A stretch of DNA of 44,134 bases from Chitinophagaceae bacterium (GCA_947448685.1 CANFOP010000007.1:1-44134); one strand, 5' to 3'; positions 26,588 through 37,994 are shown, numbered from the stretch's first letter. Numbers and translations are program-made. Notes: generated by a model from the sequence alone, not told the origin.

Positions 26588-29500
26588 ATGAAAAGAATAC
26601 TATACACATTTTTATTTTTCTCGAATTTTATTTACGCTCAACACAAGGCTAAACAAGATATTATTCCAGGAAAAATCAATAAGAACAAAGTATATAAAAA
26701 ACGTAATGATATTGATATTTTATTTCAAAAGTCTTCACAATTAAGAATTAATGATTCCAATCGAAATATTAATAATGATTGTCCGGAAAACATAGGTTTT
26801 GAATATGGGAATTTTTCTTTTTGGCAAACAAATATTGGCATAGTTGATACCGTTATTGTATTGAATGACACACTCAACTCTATTGAACTTCCCACAAACA
26901 CCTGGCTTGTGGGAACAAATACTGCAGGACCTCCGCAAAGACAACAATTACAGGACAGAAATATAAATCGAGTTGATTATTATGGCCAATTTCCGGTAAA
27001 TCCACCCAATGGAAGGGGTGGAAGATTTTCAGTAAAATTAGGTAGTGATGAAGATGCAATCGGATCTAATCGGCCCAACAAAAAAGCAGAGGCCGTCAGG
27101 TATATTATCAATGTACCTAATCCAGCCAATGGCTTTTCCATCACTTTCTCCTATGCTGTTGTATTGGAAAACCCCGATGGAAGTAATGGAGGAAACGCTC
27201 ATGCAAAATATGAACAGCCAAGATTTAAAGCCATTCTATACAACGCAACAACAGGTACAGCCGCACCTTGTGCCAGTTTTGATTTTATAGCAGATAATAA
27301 TCTTCCGGGTTTCTTTCAATCCATTCACTCTTATGAACATAGTATAGATGCATCGGTACAATGTAAAAACTGGACTGATGTATTTGTCAACCTCGACAGG
27401 TACGCAGGACAAACCATGTATTTGGAATTTACCACTGCTGATTGTACAAAAGGTGGACACTTTGGATATGCTTATGTAGATGTGGTTGAGTGTGGTCTTT
27501 CCACTACGTCACAATATAACTGCATAACTGGAAATGTCTTTTTTACAGGGCCTCCGGGATTTCAGAGCTATGAATGGTATAATAACAACTATTCGTTACC
27601 GTTAGGAAATACTGAAAGCATTACAGTTAACAACGTATCATTGGACTCTAATTACTGGTGCATTGTAACTCCCTTTAATGTAACAGGTTGTGTAGGGTGC
27701 GTTTGCAAAGACACTATTGGTGTGAAAGCTACTGTAAACTACCCAGTTGTTGAGGCAGGGATTTCAACTACTGTTTGTACAAAAGATTCTGTTCAAATTG
27801 GTTCAAATTTTATAACAGGCTACAGTTATTCCTGGTCACCTTCCATGGGGTTGTCAGATTCCACTGCAGCCAATCCAATGGCATCGCCCAACAGCAATAC
27901 CCAATACATAGTCACTGTTAGGGATAATTTGACAGGATGCATTGCAAAAGATACCATTGCCATTACAGTAAAACCATCTCCCAATGCGGGTTTTAGTGTG
28001 AATGACAGTTCACAATGTCTTAACAACAATCTATTTTATTTTCTTGACACGAGTTCGATTTCATCCGGATACTTTGCTCATGTTTGGAATTTTGGGGACG
28101 GAAATATTTCAACTGCAAACAACCCCAATCACACGTATACCATACCTGGTAATTATAATGTAGATTTAGTAATTACATCTGATTTGAACTGTGTTGACAG
28201 CATACGTTTTCCTATTCAAGTAGTAGAAGGACCTTCAGGCGATTTTACTGTAAATAGCAACAATCAATGTTTTAGAAACAATCAATTTGATTTTCAAATC
28301 AATCAACCAATAGCAAATGCAAGCTATACGTGGGATTTCGGAGACCATTCTCCGTTGATAAGTTCCTTAAACCCATCTCATATTTATTCAACGGCAGACA
28401 GTTTTCTTGTACAGGTTTTTTCTAACAACAACGGATGTACAGACACTGCTTCCTCGATTATTTATATTAACAATAATCCGATTGTAGACATAACAACAAT
28501 TCGTCCTCCTGTTATTTGCGCTGGTGACAGCATTATATTAAATGCTGTTTATACTGCCGGAAACGGTTTTGTTACAAATATTTTGTGGTATAGAAATAAT
28601 TCCATTATTCCCGGCGCAACCGCAAATTCACTTATAGTACACAATGGAGGAAATTATAAGGTTGAAGTCATCAATTCTTTTGGATGTTCAAACTTTGACA
28701 GTATTATTATAACAGAACAACCCTTACCTACAGGTAACTTAGGTAATCCTTCTCAAGATTATATTTGTCCAGGTGACCATGTATTGCTTACTGCAAATGG
28801 CGGAGACACTTATCAATGGTATTTGAATGGGAATGTGATTGCCACGGGCAATAATGATTCACTGTTCGCAACAGCAGCAGGCGTATATTCTGTTGAAATA
28901 ACAAGCAATCAAGGATGCAAAGCATATGTGCCTTCGACCATTGAATTAAAAAAGATAGAAAAACCAGTGCCTGATTTCACATTCAATGAAAACTGCATAA
29001 ATCTTCCTGTTATTTTTTACAACCAAAGTAATGTACTCAACAGTGGTAATGTATTATATACCTGGGATTTTACAGATTTACCGGGAAGCAATGAAATTAA
29101 TCCCTCTCATGTATTTAACAATACTGGATATTTTTTAATTAAACTCAGCATTGAGTCTGCAACATGCACAAATCTTCGCGATTCGATTATAAAAGTTATC
29201 AATATAGTCAACAATCCATCTGGCATTAGGTATAATGATGTAAATGCTATTATCAATCAACCTCAACAACTGGAAGCCAGAAACATCGGCAGAGAATATT
29301 TATGGCAACCATCCGTTGCATTAAATAACTATCGGATTGTAAACCCGATTTTTACATACAATCGTGATGTCGAATACCTGATACATATAAAGGACAGAAG
29401 TGGCTGTAACATTGTTGACACCTTGTTGGTAAGGATTTTCGGTAATGGAGAAATATATGTTCCCAATGCTTTTACTCCCAACGGAAGTGGCGGTGCTAAC

Positions 29501-29725
29501 GATCACATGTATCCGATATTGGTTGGTATGATGAAACTGAAATTCTTCAGAATATTTGATCGCTGGGGAAAACTGGTATTTGAAACAAATCAAGCTCTGC
29601 CTGGTTGGAATGGAATCTACAATGGCAAACCGCAACCAATGGATACATATACATGGACTTTGCAGGCAATTGATGTAAATGGGAAGGTAATAACAAAGGC
29701 AGGAAACTGTGTATTAATCCGATAG
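26588..29725 (+). CDS. Secreted PKD-domain protein with gliding-motility/T9SS type-B sorting C-terminal domain
   Basis: Repeated PKD motifs (HVWNFGDGNISTANNPNHTY, YTWDFGDHSPLISSLNPSHIY); C-terminus YVPNAFTPNGSGGANDHMYP...FRIFDRWGKLVFETN...W.G.YNGKPQPMDTYTW. Confidence 0.93.
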   Translation: MKRILYTFLFFSNFIYAQHKAKQDIIPGKINKNKVYKKRNDIDILFQKSSQLRINDSNRNINNDCPENIGFEYGNFSFWQTNIGIVDTVIVLNDTLNSIELPTNTWLVGTNTAGPPQRQQLQDRNINRVDYYGQFPVNPPNGRGGRFSVKLGSDEDAIGSNRPNKKAEAVRYIINVPNPANGFSITFSYAVVLENPDGSNGGNAHAKYEQPRFKAILYNATTGTAAPCASFDFIADNNLPGFFQSIHSYEHSIDASVQCKNWTDVFVNLDRYAGQTMYLEFTTADCTKGGHFGYAYVDVVECGLSTTSQYNCITGNVFFTGPPGFQSYEWYNNNYSLPLGNTESITVNNVSLDSNYWCIVTPFNVTGCVGCVCKDTIGVKATVNYPVVEAGISTTVCTKDSVQIGSNFITGYSYSWSPSMGLSDSTAANPMASPNSNTQYIVTVRDNLTGCIAKDTIAITVKPSPNAGFSVNDSSQCLNNNLFYFLDTSSISSGYFAHVWNFGDGNISTANNPNHTYTIPGNYNVDLVITSDLNCVDSIRFPIQVVEGPSGDFTVNSNNQCFRNNQFDFQINQPIANASYTWDFGDHSPLISSLNPSHIYSTADSFLVQVFSNNNGCTDTASSIIYINNNPIVDITTIRPPVICAGDSIILNAVYTAGNGFVTNILWYRNNSIIPGATANSLIVHNGGNYKVEVINSFGCSNFDSIIITEQPLPTGNLGNPSQDYICPGDHVLLTANGGDTYQWYLNGNVIATGNNDSLFATAAGVYSVEITSNQGCKAYVPSTIELKKIEKPVPDFTFNENCINLPVIFYNQSNVLNSGNVLYTWDFTDLPGSNEINPSHVFNNTGYFLIKLSIESATCTNLRDSIIKVINIVNNPSGIRYNDVNAIINQPQQLEARNIGREYLWQPSVALNNYRIVNPIFTYNRDVEYLIHIKDRSGCNIVDTLLVRIFGNGEIYVPNAFTPNGSGGANDHMYPILVGMMKLKFFRIFDRWGKLVFETNQALPGWNGIYNGKPQPMDTYTWTLQAIDVNGKVITKAGNCVLIR

Positions 29726-29743
29726 AAAAGTAATTTTATACGC

Positions 29744-30766
29744 TTGAAAAAAACTATATTTATTCTGATGGTCATTTGGGCGGGCTCAAAAAGCTTTGCA
29801 CAGGATCCGCATTTTTCTCAGTTTTTTTCTGCACCATTATATGTAAATCCTGCCCAAACAATGAATACGGATGCAGATTTCAGGGTAATGTCAAACATAA
29901 GATCTCAATGGATAAACCCTGCAGCTCCTTATTTAACTGGCATACTGTCCGCAGAAACAAGGTTACTGAAAAAAAACACCAACAATAATATATTGGGAGG
30001 GGGTATTTCATTAATGCATGATTATACTTTTGATGGTATTCTCAAAAGCAATTATGCATCCAGCTTTATCGCATATCACCAATTTTTAGACGACGAAAAA
30101 ACAAATAAAATCTCTGTTGGTTTTGGTGCAACATATGGTAAAAAAAACCTGGATTTTTCCAGGCTCGTTTTTGCAGAACAATTTACTAATGGGGGATTCA
30201 ATACCAGTTTGCCTAGCGGAGAATCACTTTCTAATATGAAATCTTTTCTCTCCTTATCTACTGGCATCAATTATAGTTATACAAATGAAATCATCAACTT
30301 TGAAGTGGGAGCTGCAGGTTATCATTTGAACAATCCGAAACAAACGTTTCTTAAAGATGAATATCAAATAATTCCAAAGAGATTTACAGGAAACACCCTG
30401 ATTGGCGTACAGTTAAAAAACAGTAACATCATAAATTTTTCTGCGATTTATCAACATCAGTCGAATGTCAACTACTTTTTATTCGGCGCTAACTATGGAT
30501 TTAATTTATCCGGCAGGGGTAAGTCTTCAACTAATGATGTTATCTATTTTAACCTGGGTGCATTCTACAGGCCAAATGATGCAATCATCCCCTATATCAG
30601 TTATTATTTGAATGATTTTCAGGTTGGATTTACCTATGATGAAACAATTTCCAAACTTGCTATTACAGATTCTAAAGCAAAAACGTTTGAAATTTCAATG
30701 TCTTATCGTTTAAAAAAAGGAGAACGCGATGGTGCAATCAAATGTCCATACAGTCCTTGGAAATAG
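29744..30766 (+). CDS. PorP/SprF family T9SS membrane protein
   Basis: SFAQDPHFSQFFSAPLYVNPAQTMN signature directly downstream of a type-B T9SS substrate. Confidence 0.93.
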   Translation: MKKTIFILMVIWAGSKSFAQDPHFSQFFSAPLYVNPAQTMNTDADFRVMSNIRSQWINPAAPYLTGILSAETRLLKKNTNNNILGGGISLMHDYTFDGILKSNYASSFIAYHQFLDDEKTNKISVGFGATYGKKNLDFSRLVFAEQFTNGGFNTSLPSGESLSNMKSFLSLSTGINYSYTNEIINFEVGAAGYHLNNPKQTFLKDEYQIIPKRFTGNTLIGVQLKNSNIINFSAIYQHQSNVNYFLFGANYGFNLSGRGKSSTNDVIYFNLGAFYRPNDAIIPYISYYLNDFQVGFTYDETISKLAITDSKAKTFEISMSYRLKKGERDGAIKCPYSPWK

Positions 30767-30871
30767 AATTCATTGATTAATTTTTTTTCCATTTACTTTC
30801 AGCATTAGTGAAGTATTGATAAATCTAAAAATGATTAGGATCAAAGCCTGCTTTCGTTCACGTATTTCAAT

Positions 30872-31336
30872 TTATTCAGAAAACAACTTTTCAACTATTT
30901 TATATCTGTAGTCAAAAATATGTTTTAGTTGTTTTTTTATAAATAATTGATGGGCGATATCACCTAAAAAACCAAATGGTATTTTGTAATGAACAATATC
31001 TGTCATTTCAATTCCATTGGATGTTTCCCTAAAATGATGCTGGTGATGCCACATAGAATATGGGCCATATCTTTGCTCATCAACAAAATATTTTTTTTCA
31101 TTTACGTGAGTAATTTCGGTCATCCAATACAATGGAATGCCCAAAATCGGTTTCACTGTATACTCGATGATTTGTCCAGGATACATTTTTTCTCCATGAA
31201 ATTTCGATGTAATTTTAAATCCGAGATTTTCCGGAGTGATTTTTTGTAGATTTTTGGGGCTGCTGAAAAAATCCCAGGCCTCTTCCAGTGATATTTTTAA
31301 ATTTTGTACTGTTTTAAAACTATATACTTTACTCAT
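30872..31336 (-). CDS. SRPBCC-superfamily protein
   Basis: LKISLEEAWDFFSSPKNLQKITPENLGF. Confidence 0.85.
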   Translation of the reverse strand: MSKVYSFKTVQNLKISLEEAWDFFSSPKNLQKITPENLGFKITSKFHGEKMYPGQIIEYTVKPILGIPLYWMTEITHVNEKKYFVDEQRYGPYSMWHHQHHFRETSNGIEMTDIVHYKIPFGFLGDIAHQLFIKKQLKHIFDYRYKIVEKLFSE

Positions 31337-31429
31337 AAATACTTAAACAAATTAAAGTGGAAATTGTTGCAATGATAAATTAAAGCACTTTATTATTTAC
31401 CTGATATTCTATCAACTATCTTTGAAAAT

Positions 31430-34400
31430 ATGTCCAACTACCAACATAAACTCCTGGAAAATTTTAATGCGGCTTATAATGACCTGAATGAACAACAACG
31501 AAAAGCTGTTGATGCCATTGAAGGGCCTGTTATGGTCATCGCCGGACCGGGAACCGGAAAAACTCAGATTCTTGCAACTCGCATTGGAAAAATTATGCTT
31601 GAAACAGATTGTAATGCAGAAAACATTCTATGTCTCACTTATACTGATGCCGGTGCAGTGGCAATGCGAAAAAGATTGATGCAATTTATCGGACCGGATG
31701 CCTATAAAGTAAACATTTTCACTTTTCACGCTTTTTGCAATGATGTGATTCAGGATAATCTTTCTCAATTCAATAAAACTTTTCTCGATCCAATTTCAGA
31801 ACTTGAAAAAATTCAACTTTTGAAAGAACTTATAGATACATTGCCTAAAAATCATCGGTTGAAAAGATACAGAGGAGATGTTTATTATGAAACAAGCTCT
31901 CTAAAGTCATTGTTCAGCACTATGAAAAGAGAAGGATGGACAACTGATTTTTTAAATCAATGTATTGATGAATATCTTAAAGAATTACCCAACAAAAGTG
32001 AATTTATTTACCAAACTGCGAGAGCAGGAAAATGGAACAAGGGCGACTTCAAAACATCTTATTACGAGGAAATAGAGAAAATAGAAAAACTTCGTTCAGC
32101 CGTCAATGAATTCAATCGCTTTGCTTCTTTGATGGAAAATAAAAACAGGTATGATTTTGATGATATGATCAACTGGGTTATTGCAGCCTTTGAAGAAAAC
32201 AATAACCTATTGGCGAATTATCAGGAGAAGTATCAGTATATTCTTGTAGATGAATACCAAGACACGAGTGGTACGCAAAACAAATTAGTTCAGTTGCTGA
32301 TCAGCTATTGGGACAAACCCAATATTTTCGTTGTAGGAGATGATGATCAGAGCATCTTTCGTTTTCAGGGAGCCAACGTTGAAAACATGCTGAAGTTTGC
32401 AAAAAATTACGAGCATGACTTACTGAAAGTTGTTCTGACAAACAACTACCGATCCACACAACCCATATTGGATGCATCTAAGATTTTAATCAATAGAAAT
32501 CAAGATCGCTTGATTAATCAAATTGAAGGACTTACAAAAGAGCTGATATCTTCCAATGATAAAATAAAGCATCTGACCAACCAGCCAGAAATCATTGAAT
32601 ATGAATCTCAGCACCATGAAATGATCGCTGTTGTTATGAAAACCGAGTCGCTATTGAAGGATGGCGTTGCTCCAGGAAATATCGGAATTATATACAGAGA
32701 AAACAAATATGGAGAAGAACTAACAAAATATTATCAACTGTTAAACATACCTGTGTACAGTAAACGTAGTTTGAATGTTCTTGAAATTCCTTTGACACAA
32801 AAGCTGGTATTGATGTTAAAATATCTTGCCGCAGAGCAAAACATTCCTTACAGTGGAGATGAAATGCTTTTCAAGATTCTGCATTTTGATTGGTTTGATA
32901 TTCCGCCTATTGAGATTGCAAAAATATCTATTGAAGCAGCAGACAGAAAATTCAATGCGGAAAAAACATCCATCAGGCAACTTATCAGTGAAAAAAGCAA
33001 ACAAGTTGGTGGCAATTCAAACAATACAGACATTCACAGAAATCTTGTCAATGCAGCATTAATTATAGAGAATCTTGTTGCAGGATCATTAAACAATACA
33101 TTACAAATACTGTTCGAACAAATCATTCGTGAAGCGGGTGTTGTTTCGGCTGTTATGAAAAGCCATGACAAACATTGGCAACTTCAAATACTAACGGCCA
33201 TTTTTGATTTCATTAAAGATGAAACACATCGCAATCCATCAATGTCTTTAGACAATCTCATTGAATTGATTGAATTGATGGAAAAGGAAAAAATAGCACT
33301 GCCGCTTACACAGGTAAGTGGAAGTGACAATGGAATCAATATCATGACTGCACATGGATCTAAAGGTCTTGAGTTTGAATACGTTTTTGTAGTTGGAACA
33401 AATGCTGATATTTGGGAAAAGAAAAGAGCCAACAACAAGGGCTACAAAATACCCGATAATGTTTTTTCAACCGGAATGGCATCAAATGATGATCAGGAGT
33501 TAAGAAGATTGTTTTATGTTGCTTTGACAAGAGCCGAAAAACATTTGTTTATTTCTTATAGTCGGTTTAAATCAAACGGAAAGGAGTTGGAACCGTCGAA
33601 ATTTATTGCTGAAATTCAAGAACAGCTCGACTTGAAAACGACAAGAATTCAAATTGAAGAAGAATCAATCAATCGCTTTACAGTATTGAATTTGAATAAT
33701 GATATGGCTCCTGAAATTGAAAAAATGGAAGAAAGTATCATTGCTCCTATTCTTGAAAAATTTGTAATGAATGTAACCGCTCTGAACAGTTATTTGAACT
33801 GCCCGATTGGATTTTATTACAATAACTTCATCCGAATCCCTTCCGCTAAAAACGAAGCGACAACTTTTGGTTCAGCAATACACTATGCATTAGAAATGCT
33901 GTTTGAAAAAATGCTGCAGGATGGCTCCAGCATATTCCCATCTCAAGAAGAGTTGGTGGATTTTTTTAAATTCTTTATGAGTCGACATCGAGAGAGTTTT
34001 TCAAATGTTCAATACAAAAGAAGAATAGAATATGGAGAAGAAATTTTATGCAACTATTATGCAAACAACATTCAATCTTTCAACAAGGCTGTTTTAATTG
34101 AATACAATATCAAGAATGTGATAGTGGACAATGTTCCCATAAAGGGAAAAGTGGACAAAATTGAATTTAATGGAAAATCAATCAATGTAGTTGACTATAA
34201 ATCAGGAGATCCTGATAAAGGATTTAAAAAAACAGTTCCGCCATCCGAAAAAGAACCTATTGGTGGTGATTATTGGAGACAAGCTGTTTTTTATAAAATT
34301 TTAATTGATAATAAAAAAGATAAAGATTGGGAGGTGATTAGCACAGAATTTGATTTCATAGAACCCGACAAAAAGAAAAATTATCAAAAGAAAAAACTTG

Positions 34401-34573
34401 TAATAACCCCTGAAGACATACAAATTGTGAAAGAGCAAATAAAAAGTGTATGGGAAAAAATACAAAACAGAGAGTTCTATATTGGTTGCGGAAAAGAAGA
34501 GTGTAGTTGGTGTGAATTTGTAAAGTCCAACAAACTAAGCATTGCAATGCATGAAGTAGAAAGTGAAGATTGA
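31430..34573 (+). CDS. UvrD/Rep-type (SF1A) DNA helicase with C-terminal PD-(D/E)XK nuclease domain
   Basis: AGPGTGKTQILATRI, VDEYQDT, VGDDDQSIFRFQGA, TAHGSKGLEF, LRRLFYVALTRA; C-terminal VDYKSGD and CGKEECSWCEF. Confidence 0.93.
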   Translation: MSNYQHKLLENFNAAYNDLNEQQRKAVDAIEGPVMVIAGPGTGKTQILATRIGKIMLETDCNAENILCLTYTDAGAVAMRKRLMQFIGPDAYKVNIFTFHAFCNDVIQDNLSQFNKTFLDPISELEKIQLLKELIDTLPKNHRLKRYRGDVYYETSSLKSLFSTMKREGWTTDFLNQCIDEYLKELPNKSEFIYQTARAGKWNKGDFKTSYYEEIEKIEKLRSAVNEFNRFASLMENKNRYDFDDMINWVIAAFEENNNLLANYQEKYQYILVDEYQDTSGTQNKLVQLLISYWDKPNIFVVGDDDQSIFRFQGANVENMLKFAKNYEHDLLKVVLTNNYRSTQPILDASKILINRNQDRLINQIEGLTKELISSNDKIKHLTNQPEIIEYESQHHEMIAVVMKTESLLKDGVAPGNIGIIYRENKYGEELTKYYQLLNIPVYSKRSLNVLEIPLTQKLVLMLKYLAAEQNIPYSGDEMLFKILHFDWFDIPPIEIAKISIEAADRKFNAEKTSIRQLISEKSKQVGGNSNNTDIHRNLVNAALIIENLVAGSLNNTLQILFEQIIREAGVVSAVMKSHDKHWQLQILTAIFDFIKDETHRNPSMSLDNLIELIELMEKEKIALPLTQVSGSDNGINIMTAHGSKGLEFEYVFVVGTNADIWEKKRANNKGYKIPDNVFSTGMASNDDQELRRLFYVALTRAEKHLFISYSRFKSNGKELEPSKFIAEIQEQLDLKTTRIQIEEESINRFTVLNLNNDMAPEIEKMEESIIAPILEKFVMNVTALNSYLNCPIGFYYNNFIRIPSAKNEATTFGSAIHYALEMLFEKMLQDGSSIFPSQEELVDFFKFFMSRHRESFSNVQYKRRIEYGEEILCNYYANNIQSFNKAVLIEYNIKNVIVDNVPIKGKVDKIEFNGKSINVVDYKSGDPDKGFKKTVPPSEKEPIGGDYWRQAVFYKILIDNKKDKDWEVISTEFDFIEPDKKKNYQKKKLVITPEDIQIVKEQIKSVWEKIQNREFYIGCGKEECSWCEFVKSNKLSIAMHEVESED

Positions 34574-34641
34574 CAAATGATCTGTTAAACTCGTTAATAT
34601 TGATTAGTTTTGCTTCACAATTTGCCATCAAATCTAATTCA

Positions 34642-36030
34642 ATGAATCGCTCTTCTGTACATATTTTTTTGGTTGCGATTACACTACAATTTTGCTGGTT
34701 TCTATTGGACAGCTGTGCTCAAATAGGTGCGCCAATGGGAGGCCCTAAAGATACTGTTGCCCCATTATTGATAAAGGCATATCCTAACAACAACCAGACG
34801 AATTTCAAAGGCAATAAAATCACATTGTACTTCAATGAATTTATTGAATTACAAGATCTTCAAAGTAATTTATTGGTTTCCCCTATTCAAAAAAACAATC
34901 CGGACATTAGCAGCAATCTAAAGACAATCACCATTAAAATAAAGGACTCGCTGTTGCCAAATACTACCTACAGTATTGATCTGGGAAACTCCGTAAAGGA
35001 TATTAATGAAGGAAATATTTATAAAAATCTTTGCTACACTTTTTCAACCGGCGATTATATTGATTCTTTGGAATTAAAGGGCAAAGTAGTGTTGGCTGAA
35101 AGTGGAAAAACAGACAGCACACTAAAGGTTTTACTGTACAAAAATACCACAGACAGTGCCGTTCAATCTAGCAAGCCAGATTATATAACTTACCTTAATG
35201 GAAATGGAAGCTTTACATTCAAAAATTTACCCAAGAATGACTTTAAAGTTTTTGCGCTAAAAGACGGAGACGGTAATAAATATTATAGTTTGAAATCAGA
35301 AATATTTGCATTTTATGACGGAAATATTAATACAGAAAACAAATATGACTCTTTGATTTTATTTGCATACGCAGAAAAGAAAGATACACAGGCTTTAACC
35401 ACATCAGATAAAAAAATTGCTGAAAAAAAACTTCGTTATTCTACGAACCTAATAAATGGCAAACAAGATCTGTTAAGCCCTTTGGAACTGTCGTTTTCAA
35501 CCTCCTTAAAAACATTTAATAAAGACTCTATATTTATAACTGACACTAATTACATTCATCTGCAAAATGTATCCGCAGATATTGATCTTTCAGAAAAAAT
35601 AATAACAATTTCCAATAATTGGAAACAGGGTGAGGTATTTTATTTGATGGTTTTAAACGGAGGAATGGAGGATTCTGCAGGAAGACAGTTGCCGAAATCA
35701 GACACCATAAGATTTATAACCAAAAACGTTTCGGATTACGGATCGCTTAAACTGACTTTCAGCGGGCTTGATTTTTCAAAACATCCTTTACTTGAGTTGT
35801 TGGAGGGTGATCGGATAAAATGGAAATTCCCAATCATATCAAAAGAATGGAGTAACAAACTGATGAATCCGGGAGAATATGAAATAAGAATATTGTATGA
35901 TGAGAATAATAACGGCCAATGGGATCCGGGAAATTACCAAAGAAAAATTCAGCCGGAAAAAGCTATCTCCTTGCCTCAAAAAATCTCAATAAAAGCAGAT
36001 TGGGATAATGAACGTGATATTCAATTATAA
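34642..36030 (+). CDS. Ig-like (Big_5-type) domain lipoprotein
   Basis: Lipobox-like LLDSCAQIGAPMGGPKDTVAPLL; NFKGNKITLYFNEFIEL. ATG 34642 preferred over the ORF-track start 34570. Confidence 0.8.
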   Translation: MNRSSVHIFLVAITLQFCWFLLDSCAQIGAPMGGPKDTVAPLLIKAYPNNNQTNFKGNKITLYFNEFIELQDLQSNLLVSPIQKNNPDISSNLKTITIKIKDSLLPNTTYSIDLGNSVKDINEGNIYKNLCYTFSTGDYIDSLELKGKVVLAESGKTDSTLKVLLYKNTTDSAVQSSKPDYITYLNGNGSFTFKNLPKNDFKVFALKDGDGNKYYSLKSEIFAFYDGNINTENKYDSLILFAYAEKKDTQALTTSDKKIAEKKLRYSTNLINGKQDLLSPLELSFSTSLKTFNKDSIFITDTNYIHLQNVSADIDLSEKIITISNNWKQGEVFYLMVLNGGMEDSAGRQLPKSDTIRFITKNVSDYGSLKLTFSGLDFSKHPLLELLEGDRIKWKFPIISKEWSNKLMNPGEYEIRILYDENNNGQWDPGNYQRKIQPEKAISLPQKISIKADWDNERDIQL

Positions 36031-36083
36031 AAATTTGTTTTTTATTATCACGATTGCTGAATTTAAAAATTTAATTTTACAGA

Positions 36084-36707
36084 ATGACTTTTTCATCTTC
36101 TTTATTGGAAAATGCCGTAAACGAATTTGCCAAACTTCCGGGAATTGGCAAGAAAACAGCGCTCAGGCTTGTATTGCATTTGATCAAACAAAAAGAAAAT
36201 GAAGTTTTATTTTTCAGTGAAACCATTTCGACCATGAGAAAAGAAATTAAGTTCTGCTCTCTTTGTCACAATATTTCTGATAATGATTTATGCAATATTT
36301 GCATAAATCCTATGCGTAAAAAAGAGATTGTTTGTGTGGTGGAAAGTATACGAGAAGTGATTGCCATTGAAAGCACCCAGCAGTTTAGCGGCACTTATCA
36401 TGTTTTGGGTGGCATCATTTCTCCTTTAGATGGCATCGGACCGGAACAACTGAACATAGAAACTCTGATAGAGAGAATTTCAAATGAAAAAATACAGGAA
36501 ATTATTTTTGCGTTAAATCCCAATATACAAGGAGATACGACTATTTACTATATTGGAAGAAAACTAAAAGATATACCTGTAAAAATCACCACTATTGCTC
36601 GTGGGATAGCATTTGGAGGGGAATTAGAATTTGCCGATGAAATGACTTTGGCAAAAAGCATCAGCAACCGAATACCTGTGGAACATTATATAAATTCCAT
36701 ACGCTGA
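36084..36707 (+). CDS. recR: Recombination mediator RecR
   Basis: LPGIGKKTALRLVLHL, zinc motif CSLCHNISDNDLCNIC, Toprim VCVVESIREVIAIE, YHVLGGIISPLDGIGPE. Confidence 0.97.
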   Translation: MTFSSSLLENAVNEFAKLPGIGKKTALRLVLHLIKQKENEVLFFSETISTMRKEIKFCSLCHNISDNDLCNICINPMRKKEIVCVVESIREVIAIESTQQFSGTYHVLGGIISPLDGIGPEQLNIETLIERISNEKIQEIIFALNPNIQGDTTIYYIGRKLKDIPVKITTIARGIAFGGELEFADEMTLAKSISNRIPVEHYINSIR

Positions 36708-36722
36708 TATTTTCATTCTTAT

Positions 36723-36753
36723 TTTGAACTGAATACTACATGCTTTATCTTTG
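36723..36753 (+). promoter_or_regulatory. Bacteroidota-type promoter of the metH operon
   Basis: TTTG (36723-36726), 19-nt spacer, TATCTTTG (36746-36753). Confidence 0.75.
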
Positions 36754-36759
36754 CAACAA

Positions 36760-36939
36760 TTGCAGGGAGGATTTGTTTATTGTTCAAGCCTTGCAGCGCT
36801 GTTAATCATTGAACTAATAAACGAAAAACATATCCTTATACCTTCACGGATTTGATAATCGTTTAGCTAACAGCACTGCCAAGAATAACAGTTGCACTTC
36901 TCAGCAAAAGGCTTCTTTTAAAAAAACAAATTGATAAAA
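36760..36939 (+). ncRNA. Candidate structured metH leader with pseudoknot (possible riboswitch)
   Basis: Stem AGGAT..GTTTATTGTTCAA / TTGAAC-T-AATAAAC..ATCCT; loop GCAGCGCTGTTA (36793-36804) is complementary to TAACAGCACTGC (36868-36879) at 11/12 positions. Confidence 0.55.
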
Positions 36940-37956
36940 ATGCAAGATATCAAAGAGATATTGAAAGAGCGAATCATGATCATTGATGGCGCCATGGGTA
37001 CAATGATTCAGCGATATAAATTAAACGAAAGTGATTACCGCGGTGAGCGCTTTAAAGATTGGCATAAAGATGTGAAAGGGAATAATGATTTATTAAGTAT
37101 TACTCAGCCAGAAATTATTACATCCATTCATAAACAATATCTGGATGCAGGTGCGGACATTATAGAAACCAATACTTTCAGCAGCACTTCCATTGCTCAG
37201 GCAGATTATGATATGCAATCAATAGCCTATGAACTCAATCTAGCCTCTGCAAAATGTGCGCGGGAAGCAGCAGATGAATATACACTTCAAAATCCTTCAA
37301 AACCGAGATTTGTCGCAGGTGCCATCGGACCATTAAATAAAACCTTATCGCTTTCTCCCGATGTAAACAATCCGGGATTTCGCGCAGTTACGTTTGATGA
37401 AGTAGTGGAAGCTTATACAGAACAAGTACAAGGTTTAACAGAGGGTGGGGTTGATATATTGCTTATAGAAACAATTTTCGATACACTAAATGCAAAGGCG
37501 GCCATCTTTGCGATAAAAGAATTTTTCAGAAAAAACAATAAGACAGAACTTCCAATCATGATTAGTGGCACTATCACAGATGCTAGTGGAAGAACCTTGA
37601 GTGGACAAACATTGGAAGCATTCTATATATCAGTCATTCATGCCAACCCTTTAAGTATAGGACTAAATTGTGCTTTAGGTGCAAAAGAAATGCGTCCTCA
37701 TATTGAAGAACTCTCAGCGATTGCGAAATGTTATACATCTGCATATCCCAATGCCGGATTACCAAATACATTTGGAGAGTATGATGAACAACCGCATGAA
37801 ACTGCACATATCATTGAAGATTGGGCTAAAGAAGGATTTGTAAATATTGTTGGGGGATGTTGTGGAACAACGCCTGACCACATAAAACATATTGCTGATG
37901 AAATAAAAAACTGTAAACCCAGGGTTTTACCGGCAATTGCAAATCCATTGATTTAA
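36940..37956 (+). CDS. metH: Methionine synthase, homocysteine-binding module (split MetH, N-terminal part)
   Basis: [38 protein letters not shown]. Confidence 0.93.
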   Translation: MQDIKEILKERIMIIDGAMGTMIQRYKLNESDYRGERFKDWHKDVKGNNDLLSITQPEIITSIHKQYLDAGADIIETNTFSSTSIAQADYDMQSIAYELNLASAKCAREAADEYTLQNPSKPRFVAGAIGPLNKTLSLSPDVNNPGFRAVTFDEVVEAYTEQVQGLTEGGVDILLIETIFDTLNAKAAIFAIKEFFRKNNKTELPIMISGTITDASGRTLSGQTLEAFYISVIHANPLSIGLNCALGAKEMRPHIEELSAIAKCYTSAYPNAGLPNTFGEYDEQPHETAHIIEDWAKEGFVNIVGGCCGTTPDHIKHIADEIKNCKPRVLPAIANPLI

Positions 37957-37994
37957 TAAAAGTTTTTTCTTAAATGCTAAAGGCATAAAAATAA

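Noticed and set aside
32816-33438. Minus- and plus-strand small ORFs within the UvrD-like helicase
   Set aside because: Shadow ORFs; the host gene has complete helicase motifs.
36760-36939. Calling the metH leader a SAM-II, SAH or cobalamin riboswitch
   Set aside because: Conserved core sequences of these classes, as I remember them, are not present; kept as an unassigned structured leader.
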